DNA of 64,000 bases from Entophlyctis helioformis (GCA_025526915.1 JAHLKH010000076.1:52869-116868), one strand, 5' to 3'; shown: positions 11,235 to 20,978, counted from the first letter of the stretch. Numbers and translations are program-made. The notes: generated by a model not told the origin, from the sequence alone.

Positions 11235-12083
11235 ACATGACGGGCGCCACCCGCGACAGCAGGCCGTGAGTAGATCAATCCCGTGGTCCTGCCTTGGCAA
11301 TGCCACGCATAGCCGACCAGCGGTATGGTGCGTGTGGGACGACCCCACATCGCCACCCTAATACCGGGCGGGAGTGACCGGCGCACAAGTCAATCCCATG
11401 GTCCTGCATTGGCACGCGCCAACACAGCCGACCAGCGGTATGGTGCGTGTGAGGATTCCACATCTGACACCCTAATACCGACGCGGGGGTGACCGGCGCA
11501 CGAATCAATCCCGTGGTCCTGCCTTGGCACTGCCACGCATAGCCGACCGGTGGCAGGGTGTGTGGGAGGATTCCACATCGACACCCTACAGCGACGCGGG
11601 ATGACCGCAACACGCCGCCTGCTGCCCAGGGGTCGCAGATTGTGCACAGTGGAGGAGACGGTGTGGTATGGAGAGTGCCATGACGCGCGCCACCCGCGAC
11701 AGCAGGCCGTGAGTAGATCAATCGCGTGGTCCTGCCTTGGTAATGCCACGCATAGCCGACCAGCGGTATGGTGCGTGTGGGACGACCCCACATCGCCACC
11801 CTAATACCGGGCGGGAGTGACCGGCGCACAAGTCAATCCCGTGGTCCTGCATTGGCACGCGCCAACACAGCCGACCAGCGGCAAGGTGCGTGTGAGGATT
11901 CCACATCTTACACCCTATACCGACGCGGGGGTGACCGGCGCACGAATCAATCCCGTGGTCCTGCCTTGGCACTGCCACGCATAGCCGACCAGCGATATGG
12001 TGCGTGTGAGGATTCCACATCTTACACCCTATACCGACGCGCGGGATGACCGCAACACGCCGCCTGCTGCCCAGGGGTGGCAG
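11235..12083. repeat. 115-bp tandem repeats in a higher-order duplication
   Basis: Monomers of about 115 bp are recognised by the shared start CAATCCCGTGGTCCTGC, at about 11276, 11391, 11506, 11717, 11834 and 11948. Three monomers plus a spacer form a unit of about 445 bp. Its leader (GCCACCCGCGACAGCAGGCC) occurs at about 11245 and 11690, so the whole block is duplicated. It lies inside the non-autonomous LTR element. Confidence 0.8.
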
Positions 12084-12924
12084 ATCGCGAGGGGCGACGG
12101 AGGTATGGGACGTGGAAGCAACAACAGTAGACGGAAGGCGGTACCAGAGACAGAGACTGTAACAGAGCACAGGCAGATGCACGGCGAACCCACTACTTAA
12201 CGGGGAATTGCGGACAAGAGACCGTCGTCTGTGCGAGTGTTGCTGAGGCTGGCCAAGATCCGATGAGCCTGCTGACGCGGCTGACGGCATGCCGATCTGG
12301 GCGAACGAGGCATGGTATGGTGGCATGATGTGCGGGAGCGTGGGGTGACGGCTTGGTGACACTGGTGGTCGGCAATCCATGCGACCGAGGAGGGATCACA
12401 GAGACCGCGCTGCTGCGTGGCGGCCGGGAGTGAGGGACGGAATCATGCGCATTGGCGAACGCATTCGTGGATAGGATGTGACATCCATGCGAGCTGTGCG
12501 AGGCAGACCGTGACGGCCAGTGCCTTTGTTGACACCGTGACGGGCAGGCCGACCTGCGTGGCAGGGCCTGGGAGGAGGCTATATGGGAGCGGAGCAGGAA
12601 TATGGCCGTGAGGCGTGTCTGGGTGGCACGGTGGCACAGCGGCATGCCAGAGGCAGCGGGGCAGACCGACGAGAACCATATCACACTTATCTTTTGGCAG
12701 CAGCAGCCACATGGCACGGCTGAGCAGGGAGGACGACGGCGGCACCGATGGGAACACATGTCTGGCCGCTCTGACAGGGACAACTTGCTATGCGATGGCG
12801 GGAGGGCGAGGGAGCATACCGTCCACCGCAAGAGAGGCCAACGGACACAAGCAATCGCTACTCGGGCGGCCTGGAGATGGCCTTGGCTGCGGGTCGTATC
12901 AATAGGATTCCGAGAAGTCGGACC

Positions 12925-13069
12925 AATCAACGATCTTAGCTCAGGTAAGGAGGGATCAGACCACAAGAAGATAGCTTAATTCTATGGAAAGAACGCAAGA
13001 GCCACAACGCGAAGCCACAGATCCCAGTCACGTGATCTTGGCTGCGGAATACAACGAGAAGCGTTGATA
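12925..13069 (-). repeat. 145-bp LTR (5' copy) of the non-autonomous element
   Basis: Direct repeat of 10196-10340, same length and orientation. Because the element lies on the minus strand, this is its 5' end. The Fanzor reading frame runs a few codons into it and then stops. Confidence 0.8.
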
Positions 13070-15476
13070 CGTCTGCTGCGTCGCGTCCATCATGTCGACA
13101 TCCATCATGGCTGCTCGCATCGTGTCCATCTGTGCCATGTCCATCATGGCTGCTTGCCGCGCGTCTTTCTGGAACGTGTCGCTGTGTGCCGTGGCCGCCT
13201 GCTGCATTGCATCAATCAGTGACATGTCCATCAGCATTGTGCACGTCTGCATCATGTCCATCCGTACCGTGTCATCCTGCAGCTTGGCTGCGTTGGTTTG
13301 CAGCACCCTCCGCGTCCAGGTGCGATGGATCATCATTTGCATGACTGTAACGATCCAGGAGTGGATGGCATGCTTGGTCGCTTGCGGCTGCACCATCATG
13401 CTGTCCGCCAGGACATAGCCAAGATGGCGCAGCAGCATGTCCACAGCACCGCCTCCACCTGATATACTGCTGGTGAGGGCCGTAAGCAGCTCATTTGCTG
13501 ATGGAACTGCTGCTGCTGGTGGTGGTGGTGGTGGTGGTAGTGGCGGTTGGACGGCTGAAGATGAAGCGCCGGTGCTGCTGGCTGCTGTCGGCTGATTGTG
13601 CACATCATGCTCGTCCTGGATGCATGGGTCGTCAGGCTGCACAGGCAGCTCGTGCTCGTCCTGATCGTCCTGCTCGTCCTGCTCGTCCTGATTGTCGTGC
13701 TCGTCCTGCTCGTCCTGATCGTCGAGGTTGCCATGCATGTTGGGTTGCTTGGCAATCTTGGCAGTATCAAAGGCGCAGATCTTGAGAGCCGTGTCACTCT
13801 CGAGAGTCACCAAGCTGCCATAGCGAGGGATGTTTGTGTCGCTGCTGTGCGGACCGGTGCCGTACATGTGCCAAACAATGATGCCCTGCTTGTGAATGCA
13901 TCCACCTGACAAGAGCGTCGCGCTCTCGTCCTCATCAAAGTCCTCCGGGTTGACATAGTAATACTGCGTCAGCTTGCCTTGGCTTGCCTCCAGGACACAG
14001 TACTCCAGAGGCAGTGGCACGTCTGCATCCAGCTTGACCAGATCCGCGACCATGGCGCCGATCAAGGCAAGGGCAGCACGCCACAAGCCGGCCGTGAAAT
14101 AGTAGACTGTGAGGGTGGTGTCGTGGCTGATTGAACTGGGTGTCTGCTCGGCGAGTGGTGTCTTGGTTTGGGGCCCAAAAAACTTGGTGTTTGCGAGATC
14201 GCATGACTGCATCTCCTGCATACCACACAAGTCAGCATCCACAAAGCCAAGCAAACAGAGCAGCATGCCGATCAAACCCCATACCGCCATTTTGACAATC
14301 TGCTCAGGGCGGCTGTGTGCATTGCCTTTAGGTCTTGGCTGTCCTTTGGGATGGGTGGCCGCGGCAAGTGTCATGACTGGCATCGCAATCATGCGGCCGA
14401 GCTTTGCAAGCTTCTGACGAGTTGCCACTCGACTGCCAGCAACCCATCTGTGGCATGACACACGTGTCAGCAAGCACATTCAAGGCACATGACATGCCAT
14501 ATGTCGCGTACGCCTGCTTCTTGCCAACAGTTCCAGCCTTGCGAGCACGCAGGCCTGACTTCTTCTTGTTCTCTCTGATGATCTCCTGTAGTGTGGCCTT
14601 CTCTTTTTTCTTGGCACGCTCCTTTGTGTGTGCAGCCCGCTTGGCTGCCGTGAATTGGAATGGCGCCTGTGACGGTTGGATGCAGCATCAGGCGGCCATT
14701 CCAAGTGCACCAAACACAGCCACAATCGCCAATGGTGCACCAAACTCACCGTCGTCTCAGTGTCGGCAAGATCGCCAACGGGAAAGGTCTTGGAGCATGC
14801 CAGTGCTGCGAAGATGTTGTTGGACAACCGTGGTGGCTTGGGCGGCGGTGGAGGAGGACCAGCCTGTGGAGTGGGATGGTGAGCAATCGCGCCAAATCAT
14901 TCCATGCACATGCAGTCAGTGGAAGTCGAGACGCACTGCAGTTTGCTCAATGATGGACTGGAGCAGAGCGACGGCCTTTTGGCGCTGATTGATGAGTGTC
15001 GGCGGTTTGGCGTTTTCTGGATGTGGACCTATGGGGTGCTCCAGGAAATACAGCCAGGCTGAGGCCTTGTCGTGGATGGCAGCGACAATGGATCGCGGTG
15101 CAACTCGCGTGGTCATCCTGCCGTGGTACTTGACTTTCTGCGTCTCTGTGTCCAGTACTATGCATTCAACACAAATGGATCTGTGAGTGGATGCTGTTGA
15201 ATCATTTCAATGCAATCAACACCTACTGGGAGTGGATGTATGCCGGTGGGATGCGCATGGCGGATTGGCAATCTTGTCCAGCTGTGTCTGCATTCTCATT
15301 GCTGCGTTCTGTCCAGAAGCAATGGATCAAGTCAGCCGCATTCAAAATCAGCAAATGCACGTGGTGTGATAGCAACAGCATGCATTCAAGCCATGCAAAC
15401 ATACCAATGCGCGATAGATTGGCTCATCTGCTGGGAGGAGCTTAAAAATGCCATCTGCTCCAAGAAACTGCTCGCT

Positions 15477-15744
15477 TGTAGCACTGGGCCTCCAGGCGGA
15501 CTTGCCGGCTGGTCTCGGGGCAGTGAGTATGCACGCAGGGGAACGGCGGGCAGACGACTACTTCATTGGGAGGCAGCACAGACCTGGTCTCGGGGCAGTG
15601 AGTATGCACGCAGGGGAACGGCAGGCAGACGACTGCAAGAACGGGGGAAACCAGAGCGGCCAGTGCGGCCCGACAATGTCTGTCCGGTCACGTGGGTCAC
15701 GTGGATCACGTGGATCACGTGACCGCGACCGAGCATCCGTTACA
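15477..15744 (+). mobile_element. Solo LTR (LTR-B) in the 5' part of the Fanzor gene
   Basis: Starts TGTAGCACTGGG and ends CATCCGTTACA, flanked by a perfect 5-bp duplication TCGCT (15472-15476 and 15745-15749). It matches the LTR at 22955-23204 but is 18 bp longer, mostly from extra copies of a GTCACGTGGAT-type motif. Removing it with one duplication copy joins the Fanzor coding sequence in frame (QIAS then EQFLGAD). Confidence 0.88.
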
Positions 15745-15935
15745 TCGCTGGCAATCTGCAGCAGCTGGGCACTTGCTGCTTTGCAGATGGCCGCCAGGAT
15801 GTCGCGACGCGTGACAGCATCGTAGCTGCTCGCAAGGCGGTTGACTGTGCACCTGATGATGGTGTCGAGTGCCACATGGCAACCCTTCACCTCACTGAAG
15901 GCAGCATCCAACCGCCTGTTGCCAACAGTGCTGCT

Positions 15936-16127
15936 GTGTAAGCCGCGGCACCAGCCACGCGACCCGCCATTGCCATTTGCCTGCTACGCGCAATGCCATC
16001 TTCCCCAGCTGCTCTCTAAGAGCCCCACTGCAGGTAGATCCCGAGCCCACTCTGCTCCATGCAACCAATGAATCTAAGAGCCCCACTGCAGTGTTACCTG
16101 CCAGTCCACCGCTATACCTCACAGGGC
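15936..16127. other. Intergenic remnant left of the Ty3 nest
   Basis: No convincing gene. A 19-bp sequence (TCTAAGAGCCCCACTGCAG) occurs twice, at 16015-16033 and 16073-16091. The minus-strand frame here stays open into the Fanzor 5' exon but shows no clear start codon. Its right edge is where a truncated retrotransposon begins, so the original 5' end of the Fanzor gene may have been lost. Confidence 0.5.
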
Positions 16128-16201
16128 CCCATTCCCACTTGGCGTTTTTGGCTAGCAGCTTGTATAGCGGCAAGCACATGGTAGCGTACGCCTTTGCAGG
16201 G

Positions 16202-16452
16202 TGTAGTACTGGGCCGCCAGACGGACTTGCCGGCTGGTCTCTCGGGTCAGTATGTGTGCACGCGAGGAAGGGCGGGCAGACGACTCTTCATTGGGAGGCA
16301 GCACAGACCTGGTCTCTCGGGTCAGTATGTGTGCACGCGAGGAAGGGCGGGCAGACGACTGTAAGAACGGGGGAAACCAGAGCGGCCAGTGCGGCCCGAC
16401 AATGTCTGTCCGGTCACGTGGATCACGTGACCGCGACCGAGCATCCGTTACA
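16202..16452 (-). repeat. 3' LTR of Ty3 element 1 (251 bp)
   Basis: On the plus strand it begins TGTAGTACTGGG and ends CATCCGTTACA. It contains an internal direct repeat of about 85 bp (the CTCTCGGGTCAGTATGTGTG block occurs twice) and a GTCACGTGGATCACGTGAC palindrome near its end. Confidence 0.88.
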
Positions 16453-16505
16453 CTCCCCCCAGCGTAGACAGCCACTTATAGGAAAGAAGAGTGGATGAAC
16501 AGCGA

Positions 16506-18335
16506 CTAAGAGGATGCATGGGCGTTGCACACACGAGAGGCAGAAGTGCGGGCAACGATGGACGCGTAGGACACAGGACGGGGAACCGTGCGCTCAGAGC
16601 GACGAGGTGGGGCGGGATGGTTGAGAGGGGGAAGAGAAGAGAGAGAGAAGGAAGGAGGAGAAGAGGGAGGAGGGAGAGGAGGGAAAGATGGAGAGAGAGA
16701 GGGAGACGCGGGTGCAGCAGGTGTGATCGGCTCGTCAGCCGGAGCAGGTGCCGCAGGCGTGGCTGCTGCTGGAGCAGGGGCCACTGGTGCAGGAGCAGGC
16801 GCCGTGCGCTTGCGGCGAGAGGACTTGGATGCCTTGGGCTGCGTGGGAGCAGGCGCCGCGGCTGGAACAGGAGCAGCCAGTGCAGGAGCAGCCGGAGCAG
16901 GAGCCGCGTGCGGGGGCTGAGCCGGTTTGGATGCCTTGCCTTTAGGCGCCTTGGACGGCCGAGCGTGGAATGCCTTGACGAGGTCCTGGGCCTTGCGCAT
17001 GTCCGCGGCTGGGACCCATGTGTTGTCGTCGGCTGGATAGCCAACCCACTTGACCAGATACTCGATCTTGCCGCGATAAGTGCGCGAGTCGACGATCTGC
17101 TCGACCTCGTAGTTGTCCGACGTGCCGTCGTCGGCATGGTACTCGGGGTCAGGCCGGGAGGGCACATCCTTGCGGCCGGTGGGCGCAGACAGAGGGTCAA
17201 CATACGGGCAGATCCGGTCGGCATGGAACACGTTGTGGACGCGGTGCAGCGAGGCAGGCAGCGCGAGCGTGTAGTTGAGGCCAGATTCACCAGAGTCCAG
17301 GCTGGTGATGGCAAAAGGGCCAAGCCACTTGGCGGCCGTGAGCGGCGGGCGGTGCGAGTCCGCCGGCCAGGAGATGCCCTCAGCGTTGAGGAGCACCATG
17401 TCGCCGACCTTGTACGCAGGGTGGCGGCGGCGACGCTTGTTTGCCTGAACGGCCATAGCTGCCTGAGCTTTGCGCCGATTCAAAATGGCCGAGTCGCGGG
17501 CAGCGGCCATGTCCAGCAGCAGGTCGCGGGCCGCGGCAGACGGTGCCAGGGCCGGCTCAGACGGGAAGGACCGCGGGTGGCGGCCAAACGCCAGGAAGAA
17601 AGGTGCAAAGCCAGACGAAGCCGACGGCGCGCAGTTGAGGCCAAAGCAGGTGGGACCGAGCAGCAGCGGCCAGTCAGAGCCGTGGTAATCGGCCGCCTTG
17701 GCGAGCGCATCCTTGATGGTGCGGATGCTGCGTTCGGCCAAGCCGTCAGTCTGCTGGTGGCGAGCCGTGCTGAGGTTCTGCTTGATCCGGGCAGCGGTGC
17801 AGAGGCTCGACCAGAAGGCCGACAGCCAGCGGGCGTCGCGGTCCGAGACGATGTCGACTGGGAAGCCCTTGCCCGAGCAGACCCAGCGAGTCAGGAAGAG
17901 CTCGGCCAGCTCCTGGGCCGACGACGAGCGGCGGCACGGGAACGCGTCGCAGAGGCCGGACAGGCGATCGACCACAACCAGAGCAGCATCAAACGCATCG
18001 TCTTGTCCGCCCGTGGGCAGGAACATGACGTCCATGGCGACGCTCGAGAAGCAGTCGTCCGGGATCGCGAGTGGATGCAGCAGGCCGTCAGGCCGGTGGT
18101 TGGGCGTGCGGTGGCGCTGGCACACGTCGCATGAGGCGACATAGGCAGCAATGTCCTCAGACATTCTGGGCCAGAAGTACCGGTTCGACAAGCGGCTGGT
18201 GGTCCGCTGACGTCCCTGGTGCGCACCAAAGGGAGAGTCGTGGTAGTGGGCGAGCAGATCCGCGCGCAGAGACTGCGGCACATACAAGCGGTTGCCTTTG
18301 TACCACCACGCACCATCCAAGCACTCCATGTGCAC
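16506..18335 (-). CDS. Ty3 element 1 integrase with C-terminal chromodomain
   Basis: 609 codons. The zinc-binding HHCC region (HYHDSPFGAHQG, then CDVCQRH) is followed by the DDE core: Asp in VAMDVMF, Asp in DIVSDRDARW and Glu in TDGLAERSIR. A GPY-like region and a chromodomain follow (YEVEQIVDSRTYRGK, YLVKWVGYPADDNTW), which in chromoviruses directs insertion to particular chromatin. A Pro/Ala-rich tail ends close to the 3' LTR. The frame is offset from that of RNase H. The integrase frame upstream of 18335 (WLEGDPSSATPAD) overlaps the end of the RNase H frame, so a base was probably lost between about 18340 and 18420. Confidence 0.92.
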   Translation of the reverse strand: MHMECLDGAWWYKGNRLYVPQSLRADLLAHYHDSPFGAHQGRQRTTSRLSNRYFWPRMSEDIAAYVASCDVCQRHRTPNHRPDGLLHPLAIPDDCFSSVAMDVMFLPTGGQDDAFDAALVVVDRLSGLCDAFPCRRSSSAQELAELFLTRWVCSGKGFPVDIVSDRDARWLSAFWSSLCTAARIKQNLSTARHQQTDGLAERSIRTIKDALAKAADYHGSDWPLLLGPTCFGLNCAPSASSGFAPFFLAFGRHPRSFPSEPALAPSAAARDLLLDMAAARDSAILNRRKAQAAMAVQANKRRRRHPAYKVGDMVLLNAEGISWPADSHRPPLTAAKWLGPFAITSLDSGESGLNYTLALPASLHRVHNVFHADRICPYVDPLSAPTGRKDVPSRPDPEYHADDGTSDNYEVEQIVDSRTYRGKIEYLVKWVGYPADDNTWVPAADMRKAQDLVKAFHARPSKAPKGKASKPAQPPHAAPAPAAPALAAPVPAAAPAPTQPKASKSSRRKRTAPAPAPVAPAPAAATPAAPAPADEPITPAAPASPSLSPSFPPLPPPSSPPSFSLSSLPPLNHPAPPRRSERTVPRPVSYASIVARTSASRVCNAHASS

Positions 18336-19849
18336 TACGACCTTGCGGTCGGCCGGCGTGGCTGACGACGGGTCGCCTTCCAGCCAGGCAGTCTGGAGGC
18401 GAATGGGTCGGCCGGCAACGCCGCACGCACGTCTTTCGCCCAGTCAGAGTCAGTGCGCAGATTGGCAGCACGGATCGGGACAGGCGAGCGACAGTTTGTG
18501 CAGAGAGGGGCCTTTGAGGGATCGCGGGACAGCAGATCGGCCAGCGAGTTGAGCTCGCCAGGCACGTACTCGATGGATGTATCAAACTCCTGCAGAGACA
18601 GGACCCATCGAGCCTGCCGATCCGACAGGTGGGGCTGCGTGGCCAACCAGACCAGCGCCTTGTGGTCAGTGTGCGTGACAGAGCGCACACTGGACAGTAG
18701 ATGACGGAAACGCGAGAAGAACTCCACGATGGCGAGCAACTCGCGTTCGTGGGTTGGATAGTTCATCTCGGCTGGGCTAAGCTTACGTGACCAGCAGGCC
18801 ACCAGCTTCTCGCCATCTGGGTGGATCTGCGACAGGTAGCCGGCAATGACGTAGTTGCTGGCATCAGTGTAGACATGCGTTTCCAGAGCCGGGTCAAAGA
18901 ACCGCAGCTCGGTAGCCTTCAACACTGCCTGTCGCAGGTCCTCCACAGCCTGCTTTTGAGCAGGGCCCCATTCCCACTTGGCATTCTTGGCTAGTAGCTT
19001 GTATAGTGGCAGACACATGGTGGCGTACGCCTTTGCAGGGTTCGGCCCACCAATGAATGACTTTAGCCACACAAGCTTACCTAGCCAAGTTGCCAGAGTG
19101 GACGTGTTTGAGATGTGGGGGGCTGCTGCCATGTCCTGCAAGTGCTTTGGCGCAATGGAATAACCAGTGGGCGAGAGCACGTGACCACAGAACTCAATGT
19201 CCTGCTGCAGGATCATGCACTTGGACGGCTTAATGTACAATTGAGCCTCCAGTAGCAGCTTGAGAACAGTGCGTAGGTGTTCGATATGCTCCTCGTACGT
19301 CGCGCTGTAGATGTAGATGTCGTCCATGTACACCGAGACGCACGTGCCCAGCAGCTCATTGAGCGTCGACTGGATGGCCTGTGTAAACACCGCCGGAGCA
19401 TTGGTCAGCCCGAAAGGCATGACCGTGAACTCAAAGTGACCAAACTGGGTGGAGAACGCAGTTTTCCACTGGTCCTCCGCCTTAACACGAATGTTAAGGA
19501 AGCCCTCGCGGATGTCAAGCATCGAGCGGAAGGGTTTGTTTGCCAAGTTATCACGGAGGGTCTCAATCTCCGGGATCGCACTGTGGAACTTCACCGAGAT
19601 GTTGTTCAAGCCGCGGTAGTCAATGACCAACCGCAGCGAACCATCCTTCTTGCGGACAAAGAGCGTGCCGGCGCCCAAAGGCGATGACGAGCGGCGGATG
19701 TAACCTTTGGTGTACCACTCGTCCAGCTGCTTCTTGAGCGCTACGGATGCATCCTGGTTCAGTCTCTTGAGGCCACGACGCGGCGGCAGCTGCGCATCCT
19801 TAATGAAAGGGATCGCGATTGTTAGATTATCGTCTGTTGGCTTTTCCAA
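18335..19849 (-). CDS. Ty3 element 1 reverse transcriptase and RNase H
   Basis: Copies element RNA into DNA. Reverse transcriptase motifs are LRLVIDYRGLNN, FRSMLDIREGF, MPFGLTNAP and the catalytic SVYMDDIYIYS. RNase H follows with VYTDASN, HERELLA, THTDHKALVW and LADLLSRD. The first codons of the open frame lie in the inserted small LTR. The true coding sequence continues into the protease frame on the other side of that insertion at 20002. Confidence 0.93.
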   Translation of the reverse strand: MEKPTDDNLTIAIPFIKDAQLPPRRGLKRLNQDASVALKKQLDEWYTKGYIRRSSSPLGAGTLFVRKKDGSLRLVIDYRGLNNISVKFHSAIPEIETLRDNLANKPFRSMLDIREGFLNIRVKAEDQWKTAFSTQFGHFEFTVMPFGLTNAPAVFTQAIQSTLNELLGTCVSVYMDDIYIYSATYEEHIEHLRTVLKLLLEAQLYIKPSKCMILQQDIEFCGHVLSPTGYSIAPKHLQDMAAAPHISNTSTLATWLGKLVWLKSFIGGPNPAKAYATMCLPLYKLLAKNAKWEWGPAQKQAVEDLRQAVLKATELRFFDPALETHVYTDASNYVIAGYLSQIHPDGEKLVACWSRKLSPAEMNYPTHERELLAIVEFFSRFRHLLSSVRSVTHTDHKALVWLATQPHLSDRQARWVLSLQEFDTSIEYVPGELNSLADLLSRDPSKAPLCTNCRSPVPIRAANLRTDSDWAKDVRAALPADPFASRLPGWKATRRQPRRPTARS

Positions 19850-20001
19850 CTCTATGTCTCGCGTCTCTGCCTTTCCCTTGCTGTTCTATTCATTTGCCTG
19901 CCTCAGACGCTGTCGCCTGACAGCTCCTCTCCCTCTCTCTGTGTTGCAGCCAAACCCGCAGTTCCCTGTGCCTTCGCCGCACTCGAGCAGGAACTCTGAC
20001 A
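19820..20001 (+). mobile_element. Solo LTR of a small family (LTR-C), copy 1, inside Ty3 element 1 pol
   Basis: 182 bp, starting TGTTAGATTATCGTCTG and ending GGAACTCTGACA. Flanked by a perfect 5-bp duplication GCGAT (19815-19819 and 20002-20006). It interrupts the pol frame between the protease-linker codons (SEFEIA) and IPFIKD. Element 2 keeps that junction uninterrupted. No internal genes. Confidence 0.88.
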
Positions 20002-20978
20002 GCGATCTCGAACTCCGAGTCGTGCGCACGGCCTTGCGGCGGGCAGCAGACCTCGTAGTAGTCGATGAATGCCTTCTGCGTCTCCTCGTCCGGGCAGACT
20101 GGAAGGTAGGGGTACTTCTCCTTCAGCTCGTCCGGGGTGAGGCCGTTTGCAGCCGCGACGCGAAGGCGTGCATCGGCAGCTGCCTCACGGTCCTCGGGCA
20201 GGTCATCCACATAGACCAGCTCCGCGTACTCGTCAGGATGGGCGAGGATGTCCGACATGGTAACCACGATGTCAGAGTGCGGCCGGTTGTGGGAGGCAGC
20301 GGACGGCGGAGCGTCTTTGTGCTGCCAGATGTGGTGCACATCGGGGCGCGACTCGGTTGAGAAGCGGAAAACGCCGCGCCGGAAGTTGAACAACGCCTTC
20401 GCGGTTGTGCGCAGCCATGGCATGCCCAGGATGACATCATCCACACCATCGTAGACAAGGAACCGCACCTGGCTGACAGCATTAGATCTGTCCGCGAGCG
20501 TGAGGTAGACCTCCGAATCTAGTCTCTGCAAGTTGCCGTTGGCAAACTCGAGAGTCACCGCCTGCCGGGTGAACGGCCGGGCAGCGGCGAGCAGGCCGTT
20601 GGCATCCAACCAACGGCGAGCTACCAGATTCGCGCTGCTGCCAGTGTCCACCAGGACACTGGCACTGCGATTGTCCAGGAACACCGGGAAGGTGCACCGG
20701 TGCTTGGTGATCGGAGTCACCGGGGCAAGGTGCCCCTCCTTCAGCCGTGACGGCGGCATAACAGGGCAAGCAGGATGAACGGGGAGCCCAGAGGGCATCT
20801 TTTTATTCGCAACGCCACCCAGAGGGTCACTCTTCTTCGTCTGCGTCGCTGTACTGCGTCCCGTCGTCTGAGAACGACGAGACGGTTTCGAGCGACCGCG
20901 AGCCGGAGCCATTGCTGGTGCACCGTCGTCACGGGCAGGGACCGATGGAGATTCGGTGTCAGCATTGGGCTTACGCAC
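19890..20978 (-). CDS. Ty3 element 1 protease and pol N-terminal part
   Basis: A retropepsin-type aspartic protease with active site LVDTGSSANLV and flap/core strand DDVILGMPWL. It is preceded by a basic linker (RGRSKPSRRSQ) and followed by the linker that leads to reverse transcriptase. In element 2 this frame is continuous with gag. Here a base is missing near 21040 (GAGCAACG against GAGCGAACG in element 2), separating gag and pol. Confidence 0.88.
   Translation of the reverse strand: MRKPNADTESPSVPARDDGAPAMAPARGRSKPSRRSQTTGRSTATQTKKSDPLGGVANKKMPSGLPVHPACPVMPPSRLKEGHLAPVTPITKHRCTFPVFLDNRSASVLVDTGSSANLVARRWLDANGLLAAARPFTRQAVTLEFANGNLQRLDSEVYLTLADRSNAVSQVRFLVYDGVDDVILGMPWLRTTAKALFNFRRGVFRFSTESRPDVHHIWQHKDAPPSAASHNRPHSDIVVTMSDILAHPDEYAELVYVDDLPEDREAAADARLRVAAANGLTPDELKEKYPYLPVCPDEETQKAFIDYYEVCCPPQGRAHDSEFEIAVRVPARVRRRHRELRVWLQHRERERSCQATASEAGK

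Larger units (their letters stand above)
10196..13069 (-). mobile_element. Non-autonomous LTR retrotransposon-like element (2.87 kb) inside the Fanzor gene
   Basis: Flanked by a perfect 4-bp target duplication CGTC (10192-10195 and 13070-13073). Both ends carry the same 145-bp direct repeat. On the minus strand the 5' repeat is followed at once by TGGTCCGACTTC (12925-12914), which has the TGG start of a tRNA primer-binding site. The 3' repeat is preceded by the polypurine tract AGGAAAAGGAGG (10352-10341). The interior has no intact gag or pol but holds tandem repeats and a decayed integrase-like stretch. The repeat ends are TATCAACG and CGTTGATT rather than the usual TG and CA, so the class is inferred from the layout. 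Three mismatches between the repeats point to a fairly recent insertion. Confidence 0.75.
7209..15935 (-). pseudogene. Fanzor (eukaryotic TnpB-like RNA-guided nuclease) gene, interrupted by two LTR insertions
   Basis: Downstream exons are 14863-14750, 14666-14512, 14447-13074 joined to 10195-9372, 9292-8918, 8833-8732, 8667-8618, 8540-8308, 8236-8086, 7978-7709 and 7640-7209; all phases agree. The C-terminal nuclease keeps RuvC-I (VGIDWGE, Asp codon about 8436-8438), the rearranged glutamate in CNENLTSQMCPQC (about 7623-7625), a CPQC/CTDC zinc finger and RuvC-III HRDVLGATNI (Asp about 7512-7514). These are the hallmarks of Fanzor proteins, which use a guide RNA to cut DNA and are linked to transposable elements. 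The long N-terminal part has a basic stretch (KRGRSTSS, RPKKRRGRK), an acidic DQDE repeat and Met/Asp-rich repeats. Tentative 5' exons are 15180-14937, about 15294-15227, and 15476-15405 joined to about 15935-15745; no start codon is certain. A 2.87 kb LTR element (10196-13069) and a solo LTR (15477-15744) break the reading frame. Confidence 0.85.

Noticed and set aside
10207..12966. Long minus-strand open frames in the non-autonomous LTR element
   Set aside because: Composition (Ser/Pro/Arg/His-rich) fits GC-rich noncoding sequence, and they cross LTR and satellite borders; only one short integrase-like motif was kept, at low confidence.
15191..15445. Plus-strand open frame with Trp-rich, plausible protein (NHFNAINTYWEWMYAGG)
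   Set aside because: It is antisense to candidate Fanzor 5' exons, has no splice-compatible neighbours on the plus strand, and the minus-strand exons on either side join in phase.
15477..15744. Internal direct repeats that might suggest a CRISPR-like array
   Set aside because: Two blocks inside an LTR with TG...CA ends and target duplication; no spacer pattern, and the genome is eukaryotic.
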